A stretch of 64,000 nt of DNA, taken from the NCBI GenBank assembly GCA_963703605.1, contig CAVPFC010000055.1, forward strand, positions 1 to 64,000, in the 5' to 3' direction. The stretch is from DASXKD01 sp963703605 (GTDB lineage Bacteria > Actinomycetota > Actinomycetes > Streptosporangiales > Streptosporangiaceae). The translations under genes and the position numbers were made by a program. Shown here piece by piece: positions 1-9,844 of the stretch (positions are counted from its first letter, which is position 1; each line of letters opens with the position of its first letter). The notes beneath the pieces are model-generated. The model was not told the DNA's origin. It made no database searches and was given only the letters and a program-made list of their open reading frames with translations.

Positions 1-334
1 GGGGCTTCCCGTGTTGCGGACGCTTTCCTTGTGTACGTGCCGCCGCCAGTACCCCGGTGCAGCGGCTGAGCGTCGTCTTCGCTCATCTCACCCAGCCGTG
101 TCAGCCTTCCCCGAAATTGCGGTCGGGTCGGCCTGCACATCGTCCTTTTCGAGGCTTGCGCGGCGTTCACTCGCGTTGCGGCCCGCACACTCGCGCCGTC
201 ACCTATATGTGACGCGCTACACCGAAGGCTTCAGCCATTTCGTCACCTCCATGACTGCTCCGGTTGCTTCCGGCTGGAGCGTTCACCGGGTGGGATTCTC
301 ACCCACTGGAAAGCGCCGCCTTCTCACGGCGCAC
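1..334 (-). ncRNA. Probable 5' part of a group II intron (continues off the left edge)
   Basis: Read on the minus strand, the segment starting at 334 begins GTGCGCC, which fits the GUGYG 5' end of group II introns. It then runs through several hairpins typical of ribozyme domain I: GCGCCG with CGGCGC at 315-332, GGGTG with CACCC near 290-303, and a CCGG-flanked stem near 262-276. It ends in a stretch (GCAACACGGGAAGCCCC, 1-17) resembling the segment just before the intron-encoded reverse transcriptase in bacterial introns. That protein would lie left of the window. A 133-codon plus-strand frame here resembles a 'hypothetical protein' often annotated in Rhizobiales, which I think is the antisense of this ribozyme. 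The call is from memory of family patterns; domains V and VI are not in the window. Confidence 0.45.
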
Positions 335-780
335 GCAAATAGCGGTCATTCCCGGCCGATGCGATCGGCCGTGAGCGGAAGTTCGATCCTTTCGGTGTTC
401 CAGCGGCGATGATCTTATGTGTTGCGGCCGCTGCCCTCCCTTATGCCTTGACCTGACGAGAAGAGGGTCGCTTTGACGTTCGCCCGCTGAACACGGTTGA
501 TAGGAGCGATCCAGCCGAGTCTCTACCGCGCGTCAACGACGTATCTCGGCGACGATCGGCGATCCTCAAGGAGAAATCGCATTGGGTACATGTTAGCGCA
601 GGGCAGCCCGCGCCGCATGACGCCCAACAGGCCCGCCCAACAGGCCCGTCTGTGCTCATCCGAGGAGCCGCAGAGTGACGGTCCTGTCTGCGATATACAT
701 TGAGTCGCGCATATGCTGTGTTGTTCGTTGTTCGCGCCGATCAGGCTGGCGCGAACAATTATCGCCGTCAGGGATATGCA
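335..780. other. Intergenic DNA with a strong hairpin and a 13-bp tandem repeat
   Basis: I see no convincing gene here. An inverted repeat CGGCCGAT-GCG-ATCGGCCG lies at about 353-371, just upstream of the putative intron 5' end. A perfect 13-bp tandem duplication (CGCCCAACAGGCC twice) lies at 621-646. Short open frames on both strands show no recognisable family and overlap each other. Confidence 0.5.
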
Positions 781-1413
781 ATGACCACCCGGATGAATAT
801 CGCCGTCCGAGGATTGTTCGCGACGCCGGTCGCGGCGTTGGAAGTTCCAGGGGCCGAGGAGCGCAATGCGGAACTGAGCGCTATCATCCTGAAGAAGCGC
901 GAGACGACGCCATCGGTTCAGGCCTCCAACGCGGGGGGCTGGCACTCGGACCGCGAGATCGCCGTCTGGGGCGGCCCGCAGGTCGCCTTCATTCTCGATC
1001 TCGCCAAAGAGATGGCCAACCGCTTGACCGCCGATCGAAACGGCAAGTCGGTCCAGCCCAAATGGAGCGTCATGGCGTGGGCGAATGTCAACGGGCCGGG
1101 CGACGGGAACATTTGCCACTATCATCCTGGCGCTTTCTGGTCCGGCACCTACTATGTCGCTGACGGCGGCTGCGCCACGGATCATAGTCTCGGCGGCGAG
1201 TTCGAAATGCTCGATCCTCGCGGCCCTGGACCTGGAATGTACGCGCCGACTTTGAAATTCATGGGAGAAGACGGCCAGTCGGTCGGCGCGGCGGAGACCA
1301 TCAGGCCGCGGCCGGGCCTCCTGTTCCTGTTTCCCTCGTGGCTCTTTCATCAAGTCCGCCCCTACCGAGGCGACGCTCTGCGCATCTCCATCGCGTTCAA
1401 TCTCAGCGTTTGA
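781..1413 (+). CDS. Putative 2OG-Fe(II) oxygenase (TIGR02466-like)
   Basis: The 210-residue product resembles the small family annotated as putative 2OG-Fe(II) oxygenases. These fold as a double-stranded beta helix and use Fe(II) and 2-oxoglutarate; substrates are unknown. The core reads NICHYHPGAFWSGTYYV near residues 110-126 (family pattern N..H.HP...SG.YY), with a distal His in FPSWLFHQV and an Arg in RISIAFNL near the C-terminus, the expected metal and co-substrate ligands. ATG 781 is preferred to the upstream start at 700 because homology begins about there. A DeoR-type regulator follows after about 20 bases, so the two may be co-transcribed. Composition and style are alphaproteobacterial, unlike the DNA beyond 9840. 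Confidence 0.7.
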   Translation: MTTRMNIAVRGLFATPVAALEVPGAEERNAELSAIILKKRETTPSVQASNAGGWHSDREIAVWGGPQVAFILDLAKEMANRLTADRNGKSVQPKWSVMAWANVNGPGDGNICHYHPGAFWSGTYYVADGGCATDHSLGGEFEMLDPRGPGPGMYAPTLKFMGEDGQSVGAAETIRPRPGLLFLFPSWLFHQVRPYRGDALRISIAFNLSV

Positions 1414-1434
1414 ACCGCGCGAAGGATGCGTCGC

Positions 1435-2241
1435 ATGTCAGTTCCGGCTTCGCGAGCGAGCAAGAGGCAATCCCAGATTATCACCTTGCTGCGCCAATCG
1501 GGGCGGGTCGCAGTCGAGGATCTTGCCGCCCATTTCAGCGTCGCCTTGCAAACCATAAGACGCGACCTCAACGAGCTCAGCGAAGCAGGCCGTGTGGTTC
1601 GCGTTCATGGTGGCGCGATCGTCGCGTCGGGCGTTGAGAACCTCGCCTATGACGCCCGGCAACTCGTCGCGCACGACCAAAAGCGATTGATCGGAGAAGC
1701 GGCGGCGCGGCTGATCCCGGACAATTCATCGCTGTTCATCAACATCGGCACTACGACGGAAGAGGTTGCGAAAGCGCTTTCGAGACATTCCGGCCTCCTG
1801 GTCATCACCAACAACCTGCATGTCGCAAGCGAGCTGCACCGAAGCAGCGCGGTCGAAATCTTCCTCACCGGCGGCACCGTCCGGCAGAGCGACGGCGGCA
1901 TTGTCGGCGCGGTCACAGTCGACCAGATCGAACAGTTTCGTGTTGATTTCGCGGTGATCGGCACCTCGGCGATCGATCAGACCGGCACGCTGTTGGACTT
2001 CGATATCCGCGAAGTGGAGATATCGCGCGCCATCGTCGAGCATGCGCGTAAAATCATCCTGGTCTCCGACAGCAGCAAGTTCTCGCGGTCCGCGCCGGTG
2101 CGCATCGCGCATCTTTCGGAGATCGACGTCTTCGTCACCGACCGCCTCCCTTCGCCGGCGATCGTCCAGCTTTGTCAGCGATGCGAGGTGAAGGTCATAG
2201 AAGTCGGCGGCCCGGTGGAATCGGACGGCGAAGACGGCTAG
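1435..2241 (+). CDS. glpR: DeoR/GlpR family transcriptional repressor
   Basis: The 268-residue product has the DeoR-family layout. An N-terminal winged helix-turn-helix spans about residues 5-57 (SQIITLLRQSGRVAVEDLAAHFSV, then QTIRRDLNELSEAGRVVRVHGGA). A C-terminal sugar-phosphate sensor domain carries the effector loop INIGTTTEEVAKAL and the motif FLTGGTVRQSDGGIVG. Such proteins repress glycerol or sugar-phosphate genes until the phosphorylated ligand binds. The next start, at 2380, encodes the beginning of GlpD, which supports a glycerol-3-phosphate regulator. ATG 1435 is preferred because AAGGA lies about 8 bases upstream; ATG 1426 is the alternative. Confidence 0.85.
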   Translation: MSVPASRASKRQSQIITLLRQSGRVAVEDLAAHFSVALQTIRRDLNELSEAGRVVRVHGGAIVASGVENLAYDARQLVAHDQKRLIGEAAARLIPDNSSLFINIGTTTEEVAKALSRHSGLLVITNNLHVASELHRSSAVEIFLTGGTVRQSDGGIVGAVTVDQIEQFRVDFAVIGTSAIDQTGTLLDFDIREVEISRAIVEHARKIILVSDSSKFSRSAPVRIAHLSEIDVFVTDRLPSPAIVQLCQRCEVKVIEVGGPVESDGEDG

Positions 2242-2379
2242 GCGGGCGATTTCGCATATTCGTTTGATTAGTTCGTTTTTTCGCTTGCCCTGCGCGATAC
2301 GCTCGTTATAGCCTTTCCGTGACCCGAAAGCGCACTTTTCGAACTGCGATTACGTTGCGCTTCGGCTTGGGGAGGGACT

Positions 2380-2547
2380 GTGAAGTCCTCGGCGCCGCCA
2401 GGGCCGACTTTCGACATCGCCATCATCGGCGGCGGCGTCAACGGCTGCGAAATCGCCAGGGACACCGCGGGGCGCGGCTGGTCGGTCTATCTTTGCGAGA
2501 AGGACGAGCCGCCGGATTTGCGATATTTCAAGCAATCGCAAAAGTGA
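2380..2547 (+). pseudogene. glpD: glpD N-terminal fragment (glycerol-3-phosphate dehydrogenase)
   Basis: A GTG start at 2380, downstream of GGAGGG, opens a frame of 55 codons. Its first roughly 42 residues are the FAD-binding Rossmann start of GlpD: FDIAIIGGGVNGCEIARDTAGRG followed by WSVYLCEKD. GlpD is normally about 500 residues and continues into a DLA.ATSS.AS-type segment. Here that is replaced at about position 2503 by unrelated codons and a stop at 2545. The gene is therefore broken by a deletion or a sequence join. Its position right after the GlpR-type regulator is the usual one. Confidence 0.75.
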
Positions 2548-2576
2548 CGGCCGGCGCCTCTTCCGTGGAGGACACA

Positions 2577-2940
2577 ATGCTTTGCCGAAGATCGATTGGC
2601 GTGGCGGCAGCCGTGATTCTGATGGCGGTCGGCAGCGCCCAGGCGCTCGATCAGGCGCGGGAGGCGAAGTATCCCGATTGGAAAGGGCAATGGGGCAGGG
2701 CGCCCACGGGCGTGGCCGGACAGCCGCAGCCGCCATTCGATCCGAGCAAGCCCTGGGGCCTGGGTCAGGAACCTCCGCTGACACCTGAATATCAGGCCAT
2801 CTACGAAGCCAATCTCGCGGACCAGGCTGCCGGCGGGCCGGGTACCAACGGCGCCTCCTGTCGCTCGCATGGCATGCCGATGATGATGAATGTGCTGGCA
2901 CCGATGGAGATCGTCGTCCTGCCGGAGATCACCTACATCT
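2577..2940 (+). CDS. 5' part of an exported alphaproteobacterial protein of unknown function, cut at a join
   Basis: ATG 2577 follows GTGGAGGA. The first 23 or so residues form a clear signal peptide (Arg-Arg, then hydrophobic IGVAAAVILMAVGSAQA with an AxA-type cleavage site). The mature part has YPDWKGQW, PFDPSKPWGLGQEPPLTPEYQAIYEANLADQ and a CRSHGMPMMM segment. I recall similar exported proteins in Bradyrhizobium and relatives, but no function is known to me. Similarity appears to stop at about EITYIL (near 2935-2942). The same frame then runs to a stop at 3002 through AT-rich DNA of different style, so the true C-terminus is missing. Confidence 0.6.
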
Positions 2941-3494
2941 TATCTATCCAGCTATGCAGAAGAGAGCTTCGACTAGAAGAACAAAGGAGTAAGTATTGCT
3001 GAAGTACACCTGATTTACATGGATTCACCCGTCTAGACTTAACTCCCTAATCTGTGGCTGCGCGTACCTTGCCGGAAAATTCCTGTTTCCCGACATCCTC
3101 CGATTAAGTTAGAGCAAAAAGTGGCCCTGTGCGCAGCCAACAAAATCGGCCGTCCCCTTCCTGGGGAAATGCTTCTGCGTGACAAACTTCCGACTTTCCA
3201 CTTCCGGCTTTCACTTCTTCTCTCTTTGCGCTCTACCTAGAACGAACCTCTTCGATTTTTAGCCAAAGCCTCCAAGGGGAATCCGCTCCTCTTGCAAAAT
3301 TGCTGACGAATTCGAAGATGACCTTATGGATGACAGTCCGTAAAGGTCGACTGCCGAGAGAAGCCCGGTATCAGCACGCAAGACAACGATGACTTCGCAA
3401 AGACGTTGAGACCAGTTCAGATAGTGACAACATAGCACGACGGTGACGTGCACGGCGATAAGAGGCAACACTTCCTAAGACACAGAATAAAGGC
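2941..3494. other. AT-richer, fungal-like non-coding DNA after the first join
   Basis: Base composition drops sharply relative to the sequence before 2935. Short frames on both strands lack recognisable motifs. A segment near 3445-3456 (GGTGACGTGCACGG) weakly resembles the inverse of the repeat at about 5667-5703 beyond the transposase, which could be a worn terminal repeat. I could not define element ends. Confidence 0.4.
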
Positions 3495-3592
3495 ACAACG
3501 ATGGCGAGCATGACGATGGCAGCACAACAAAGGTGAGCACAACGATGGCGAGCACAATGATGGCGAGCACAATAATGGCGAGCACAATAGCG
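3495..3592. repeat. Minisatellite of about 15 bp
   Basis: Three adjacent 15-bp units (AACGATGGCGAGCAC, AATGATGGCGAGCAC, AATAATGGCGAGCAC) lie at 3541-3585, with a partial fourth unit and two diverged copies upstream from about 3495. The unit is in phase with codons, but no supported protein covers it. Confidence 0.8.
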
Positions 3593-3852
3593 AAAAGGTA
3601 CAACCAACCCTATGAAAAACCAACGAAGATTAACATTAACTCTACTGTATAGCAACAAGTCTCGAAGCCAGCCTGAGCTTGCCTCAACCGAGGATCAGTC
3701 TATCGACTCTATTAAAACATCGTGCGGCAGTCTCCTCTTCCGCTAATACATCTGCGCCACTGGGGCTCTCCATGGTTCTGGCACAATCTCATCTTCCGCA
3801 ATCTGTGTTCTGCTCGGCTCAGGCGATCTCGAGGCACTCCTGCGCTTGGCGA

Positions 3853-5691
3853 CTATTGCTCATCCGCGCCGTCTCTGTTACCTTGGCATCTGGCGCTCTG
3901 GCGTATCTGCACTCTTGCGCTTCCGACCACGTCTCGCCGTGTCTGCGGTGCCTTCCTCTGCCTCGTAGGCGGACTACTCTTGCGCTTCCGACCACGTTTT
4001 CCCTTGCCTTTGGCTTCTTGGGCAGACTCTTTTTCAACACGCTTCGCTCGTGCTTCCTCAAGGTCCTCATAGCTCATGACCTTCGCCTTCCCTAGTACCA
4101 ATGACTTGGTCGATCGTCGAACTTTGGCTTCGTTGTTGATTGTGGTCAGGAATTGAATTCGGTCCTCTTGGAGGATGCCCTTGAGCAGAGGATTTCTGGA
4201 ACAGCTTTGGTACATTTCTGTAAGTGCCTCTCTAGGTTCTGTTTGCTCGTTTCATCAAGCGCATGAGCATCCTGTTGGATGATCAGATTCTGCAGTGACA
4301 TAAAAGCCTCTGCTGACACTGGCGTTACAGGCGTTTGCGGTTCTACGTCTTGCCGACAAGACCCTACCTTTACCTCATCGGCTCTTGGAATGGCTGGTTC
4401 AGCTGGGGGGGCGGGCATACTTCTGAGCACTCTATCTGGATTGAACGGGAACAAACCACTTGCAGCGAAGCCGGCCTTGATATTCTTTGGCGTGAACGCT
4501 CTTTCCCTTGCAGGGCTATACAGAGAGGTGAAGTGCTCCTTGCCGATTGTATTTACACCTCCTTGCTCGAGTCGATCAACCTGGTCGCGATAGGCTGCCT
4601 TGAGTGGAGCAAACACTGCTACATCACAAGGCTGGAGCTTGTGGGAGGTATGAGAGGGGAGACGACATAGGAGAATATTGTTTTCGAAACAGAACTCTAA
4701 GATTTCGAGGGTCTCGTGCGTTCCAAAGCCGTCACAGATCAGGACGCGTGGTCTTCTTGTTAGCTCGTTCTTTGGTTTCGGGATCAAATATACGCTTAAG
4801 CCACTCTAAGCTGATCTTAGAGTCGGTATACCCAGATTCGGAGCACGCATACTGCCATCCAGGGGTAGGAAACGTGGTCCAGTTGCTTCGATGGGTGGTC
4901 GCTGGCCAGATAATCATCGGGTTCAGATACCTACCATCGCCACTAATGCATTCGATCGCAGTCACGGTTGTGCGCTTGACTCGCGCACCTCTATAGTCTC
5001 GTCTGTCATCCTTACTTACAAGGACTTTGACAGAGCCTGGCATGGAGAGCATCACTCCAGTCTCGTCCATGTTATACACATTCTCAGGCAGGATAGCCGG
5101 ATCTTGTAATACTTCTTTTATCACCTCAAACCAGTGTATGATCTTCCCATAGATGTTTTTCTCGTGACGGTTCCAGTCCAACGCCTTGACTCTTCGTGCT
5201 ACGAGTTCTGGATGGCGTTTTTCTAGAGCCTTTGCCCAGTTCCGACCAGGAGCCTTGAGAGGCCTTTCGGTGGTAGGTCGATGGCGGGTGACACTAAAGG
5301 CTAGTGAAGGGATAAACTTCATTCGTATCGGATATCCAAGGTCGGACATTTGAAGGAGATACTTAACGATAACCTCTTCTTCGTACGGTGTGAGGTACTG
5401 TTGGCCTTGGGCCTTCTCTTCCATCGAGGGTCGTCCGCGAGCACGATGATGGAGTGTAGAGTGAGGGACATTGCCATGATCTGCAAGAGCACGGTATGAT
5501 TTAGGCACGCCAGGAGGCACGCCTTGCGCCAGTACTTGACTGGCTCTGTCCATATTATCCTGCCGTCGCGATGGTGATGTAGAAGGAGACGAGACGGCGC
5601 TCAGCTCGCCAGGCACCAGCGTGCTGCCACCTGCCGATAGAATGTTCGAGAAACCTGCTCTTACGCCACACGCGTGACCATTGTACGCCAC
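3853..5691 (-). pseudogene. Degenerate pogo/Fot1-type transposase (fungal Tc1-mariner superfamily)
   Basis: Three minus-strand frames (5691-4732, 4787-4146, 4215-3853) together give one transposase. The N-terminal part has a helix-turn-helix (SYRALADHGNVPHSTLHHRARGR) and a CENP-B-like region (KALEKRHPELVARRVKALD). The DDE_1 catalytic core shows its three acids in YNMDETG, LICDGFGTH and LQPCDVAVF. The tail ends in a basic region (VRRSTKSLVLGKAKVMSYEDLEEARAKR) common in ascomycete copies. One frameshift lies at about 4745-4765, just before the second catalytic Asp. Another lies at about 4170-4215. The copy cannot make an intact enzyme unless these are sequence errors. Direct repeats of CTCTTGCGCTTCCGACCACG occur in the 3' coding part (about 3912 and 3976). 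Confidence 0.85.
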
Positions 5692-5703
5692 ACACGTGAC
5701 CAG
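5660..5703. repeat. Direct repeat at the transposase 5' side
   Basis: TACGCCACACGCGTGACC is followed after a few bases by TACGCCACACACGTGACC. The copies differ at one base and lie around the first codons of the transposase frame. They may be subterminal transposase-binding repeats of the element, but this is an inference. Confidence 0.5.
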
Positions 5704-7349
5704 GCCTGAGAATCGTGGCTAAGTAAAATATAGCGAGCCCGGGCGTGAACATAGTAAATTTTAACTAGGCTAATGCACATTACTAAGCACCGAAACATGT
5801 GGCCCCTCTCCTCGCACCGGCGAAACTCCCGGACTGCATTCTTTTCCTCTCTGAGTGTCTTTAAAATTTGGAGCCATATTCTTTCGTTATAGAACCTTTC
5901 CCTAAGTGCTCCGAATTTTGAAAAGACTTTAATAGTCGCGATTAAGCAGGGGGGAACAGCCGAAGCGGCGATTAGTGGCGTGATTAAAACGATCGACAGC
6001 ATAATCAACCATAGTCTTTTCTCTTATTGCTAAGTGGTCTCCTTAAGGAGAAATAGTTAAAGAAAGTGATATATTAATAACAACTTCGTAGACTTGCTAA
6101 GAAAAAATTTATGATTCCAAAACTATAGATTCGTCTCGTGACAGGGTGCGTCTCGGGACGCAGGGACAGACGTTACAAAGTATCTGCATTCCGTAAATAG
6201 GAAAGCGGTGTACTTATTACGGCACTAAAATGTGGTACACGCGGTGTCGCCGTAGACATACCCTTGTCATATTCCGCGTAGATGGAGATTATATCGAAAT
6301 TCGGTCGGGGATCCTCTATCGGAAGATCAAAGACGCTGGGGGGGTTGCTATGTGTTGGAAGTTACGGCACACGCAATGTAGTAGAAGTCATAGAATGATG
6401 GTTTTGGGAGCGACCGACAGATTGTCTTGTATTGTGTCTCTGTCTAAGTTCTATTCTTCGGGGGATCCCCTTTTCTTGGGGCATTCGCCTAGCCCTGCCT
6501 TTTCGGCCGTAGTATGAGCCAGCTTCCTACCAATGAGCTGTTTCTAGTCCCGACGGACTTCGGAGCTATATCCCGTCCAATGTGGTGCCTTCAATCTAAC
6601 ACTATGTGCACAGTTATCAGATCATGGTGTTCATGAAAACTTTCCGTCACAGATCAGACGATGGAACAGGCCACGCAGCCTCACGTGGATGCTGGGGCTC
6701 GTGACCATCGCCTAACCATTTTATGTGTCGTTGAGTCGTGAGATGTTGTTTTCTGCCATTTAAAGGTGACAACTATCTGCCCACATTCACGTTAGTCCAT
6801 CATGACCAGTTCTGTACTTGCTGTGCTTGGGGGGCGGTATTTCCACGGAGTCTGACGAACCTCAGGTGATAATTTGCAATAAGGCTATCCTGATGTCATG
6901 AATTATGCAGAAACAACAGGGATGGAGAGAGACACATGTAGTTATTGGTTGACCCTTTTTAGCGAATGTAAGTCTGTCGAACCTACGAGAATCACTTTAC
7001 CCTTCCCCTACATGTTTTGTGGCAGAGGTGGAGTCATCTGGGATGTGTGTTATGGCATACAAATATATTAATATGAGTTGAGCCTGGAGATCGAAAAGAT
7101 TATCCTCCTTAGTATTCACATGCGTCTTTTATTGATTCTATACCGCACATCTTGCCGCGACAGACAAACATAAGTGATCTGCTTCTGAAAGCCTATTCAT
7201 TCAAGCTGTGACCGCCGGGCCTTGAATAAGCGTTCATTCCTTCTTGGTCAAGTAAGCTGCGTCAATGCCATCTTGCAGGACATAATCAGGCTTAACTGAA
7301 TACAGTTTTCGAAAAGCCTAATTTTTCCTCACTACATCTCCTACCCCTA
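5704..7349. other. Long fungal-like intergenic stretch
   Basis: About 1.6 kb of moderate to low GC without a supported gene. Frames of 115 codons (minus, near 5661-6008) and 95 codons (plus, near 6230-6517) exist, but neither has a recognisable domain or convincing codon pattern. I saw no tRNA, rRNA or clear transposon end. Confidence 0.5.
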
Positions 7350-8721
7350 ATGGAGCACCAAACCATTGAGGATCTCCTTCGAGAGAAAGTTACTCACCTC
7401 CCGCTCATAGGTGATCCATCCTTTGGCTCCACATTCGATGAATTTGGAAGATACAAAGTTGTTCTTATCGGTAGCGGCACGCATGGGACGCATGAATTCT
7501 ATGATGCCCGTGCCAAAATCACTCAACATCTCATTGAACACCACGGTTTCAATATCGTCGCGGTAGAGGCAGACTGGCCTGACGCCGAAACCATCGATCG
7601 CTATGTTCGCCGACGCCCAGGTCCGAAAGTGAAGATGGAGGCTTCGTTTAAGCGCTTCCCACGGTGGATGTGGCGGAATCAAGAAGTCCACGAGTTTGTC
7701 GAGTGGCTTCGCGAACACAATAAAGGCCTTCATAAGCAACGGCAGGCGGGATTCTATGGCCTGGACCTTTATAGCCTGGGAAGTTCCATGGAAGCTGTCA
7801 TCAACTCTCTATCGCATTCTGATCCTGAAATGGCCAAAGTCGCTAGGCAGCGGTACGGTAAAGTTCAACCGTGGATGCCCCATTCTGGAGGAGGACAAGC
7901 CTGAAAATTTACGTGCTATGGTGGCGTCTACCGAAGCCGAAGTTGTTAGTATGTTACGGGACATCTTGAAAAAGAGGTTGGACGATGGAACGGTACACGG
8001 AGATCCAGATGAGTTTCACAGCGTGGAACAAAATGCACGACTTGTAGCAGGTAGGAAGCACGCTTGAGATACCCGAAAAAGCTCTAACGTTCGGATAGAT
8101 GCAGAACGTTACTACAAGGCCATGTACAAGAACTCTTCCGATTCGTGGGATCTACGAGCCGGACATATGTTCAAGACGCTGAACCGCATCCTCGAACATA
8201 GAGGTGAAGGTGCCAAAGCCATCGTATGGGCTCACAATAGCCACGTAGGGGATGCAAAAGCTACGACGATAAGCCAAGGCGATGTCAACTTAGGGCGACT
8301 TGCGCGTGAGCAATTAGGAAACGACGTGGCCATTCTCGGATGTGGCATGTATACTGGAACAGTGGCTGCTTCCAAAGAGTGGGATGCTGATGTGGAGATC
8401 ATGGATATTCCTCCAAGTATACCTAACAGTTATGAAGCGCTGGCACATGAGAGTGGACTATCGAGATTCTTCCTTGACCTTAGGGAGACAAAGTGTGATC
8501 AGCAGCTTCGCAAGGAGTTGATGACCACGCGCAAGGAACGTTTTATCGGAGTCATCTATGACCCAGAGTCAGATCCAGAGTCTTACTATGCTGATGCCAT
8601 CCTTCCGGAGGAATTCGATGGTTATATTTGGTTTGATCTGACGAAGGCAGTAAAACCCCTCGAGATCCATCAGCCGAAATCAGCACTACAGTTAACTGAG
8701 ACTTATCCTTGGGGTCTGTAG
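7350..8721 (+). CDS. Erythromycin-esterase-like protein, eukaryotic two-exon gene with one frameshift
   Basis: Exon 1 starts at ATG 7350. It encodes the family opening IGSGTHGTHEFYDARAKI, NIVAVEADWPDAETIDRYVR and AGFYGLDLYSLGSSMEAV. Near 7880 the frame must move by one base (run of C in ATGCCCCATT) to continue with STEAEVVSMLRDIL and DEFHSVEQNARLVA. An intron at 8051-8098 is then removed, giving ...NARLVADAERYYKAMY. Exon 2 carries IVWAHNSHVGDA, TYTGTV-like CGMYTGTVAA, and IGVIYDPESDPESYYADAILPEEFDGYIWFD. These are hallmarks of the EreA/EreB fold (PF05139), common in fungi with unknown substrate. The usual acidic residue before the first HG (GE.SHG) is Ser here. The product could be inactive, or a sequence error may explain the shift. 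Confidence 0.8.
8051..8098 (+). other. Spliceosomal intron of 48 nt in the esterase-like gene
   Basis: It begins GTAGGAAG and ends GGATAG, with a branch-site match CTCTAACG about 20 bases before the 3' end. The intron contains in-frame stop TGA. Removing it joins GTAGCAG to ATGCAGAA, restoring NARLVADAERYY, the conserved family sequence. This size and layout are typical of filamentous fungi. Confidence 0.85.
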
Positions 8722-9838
8722 GGGTCTGTACCACTGTTTCGTGTATGTCGCATGTCGCCGTAGATAAAGAACCAGGGTTTAAATTGATAAATTGAAGGAA
8801 TTGCTACTCAGAGGAGTTTTTAGTGCATATTTTCTTGGGAACTCAGAATAATGTCCGCTGCATTGACAAGCTAGTGTACTTCTCCACACAGGCGTTGCGT
8901 GTATGCAAACACTCAAACCATTGACAATAGTCTAGTGAAATGTTTGGAGTAACGGCAACAGTGGTCAAACTACTGCAAATCGAACGTCATCTCTGTCAGG
9001 AATTGACCGTCATGTGATTGCTGAGTCAGCGTTGTGACGTCTACACTTATATCCTAGCTTTTGTTGAGCCTTTCTCAACATTCTATTCTATCGATAATAG
9101 ACATCGTCCATTGTGTCCGTACTATTGCCCCTATTCGCAATGCTCAATTACCTTCCGCTCGCTCTTAATCTTGACAATCTCGCATGTCGATTAGGAGATA
9201 CGAACCAATATCTGATAGCCGTGCAGACACGGTTCTAACTATGTAGCACTGGTGACGTGCTCCGGCGACTCACATTAGCCACCGTAGGCATTCATGAATA
9301 CGTATACTATACTAGCAAGAATGTGTTGTAGTGGCGAGAATGATTCCTGTTGCTATAGTGATCACTGCCCATTGTCAAGAGTTACAGGCAGAGCACAAGA
9401 ACATGAGGTTTGAATTGATTGTATTGATGATGATGCTATCATGGATGTTGTTGCAATGTTGTCTGTGCGTTCTGTATATTCTCCATGGATTGTCCTACGA
9501 AAAAGGGTGGGCATAAGGCCTCTACTTATAGACAAATTGAGCAGTATCCCGATCCCACAAGACGGAGCTATTGCTCCGGAAGGATTCGTCCTACTACCTA
9601 TAGTGGATCCTTTTATCAATAAAAGGATCAACTATCAATATGACGATCAACTATCGTGACCTGGTAATTGAGGCTGAAGTCAGCTGACGGACGGGGCATT
9701 GGAACTGTTCCTCGCAACAGATGTGGGACTGCCCATAGACATATACCCTGGTGCTCCGCCCTCTCAGTACAGATCAGGAGAAAGCCAGCTACCAACCAAC
9801 CCCTTAGTAGGTGTATATCGTAACACCCATGTGACAGC
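8722..9838. other. Fungal-like intergenic DNA up to the second join
   Basis: About 1.1 kb with no supported gene. Short frames near 9331-9660 show no domain. A small inverted repeat (GGATCCTTTTAT with ATAAAAGGATC) lies at about 9605-9629. Confidence 0.5.
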
Positions 9839-9844
9839 AAGCTT
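9839..9844. other. Apparent fungal/actinobacterial join at AAGCTT
   Basis: Fungal-like, lower-GC sequence ends within ACAGCAAGCTT. The next bases (CGCGCTGGCCAGGGAG) are already high-GC actinobacterial coding sequence in mid-gene. The switch is abrupt, with no mobile-element end or target duplication. It falls on a HindIII site. Confidence 0.65.

Noticed and set aside
315..334. Cobalamin riboswitch on the minus strand
   Set aside because: The nearby GGGTGAGAATCCCAC string only loosely resembles the B12 box; the GTGCG start and stems fit a group II intron better.
3495..3592. CRISPR array
   Set aside because: Units of 15 bases are directly adjacent without spacers; this is a minisatellite.
5661..6008. 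A 115-codon minus-strand protein near the transposon
   Set aside because: No domain, no codon bias, and it overlaps the transposase start region.
2941..9838. Horizontal transfer of a fungal segment into a bacterium
   Set aside because: Both borders cut genes, the left flank is from a different bacterial class than the right flank, and no integration features are seen.
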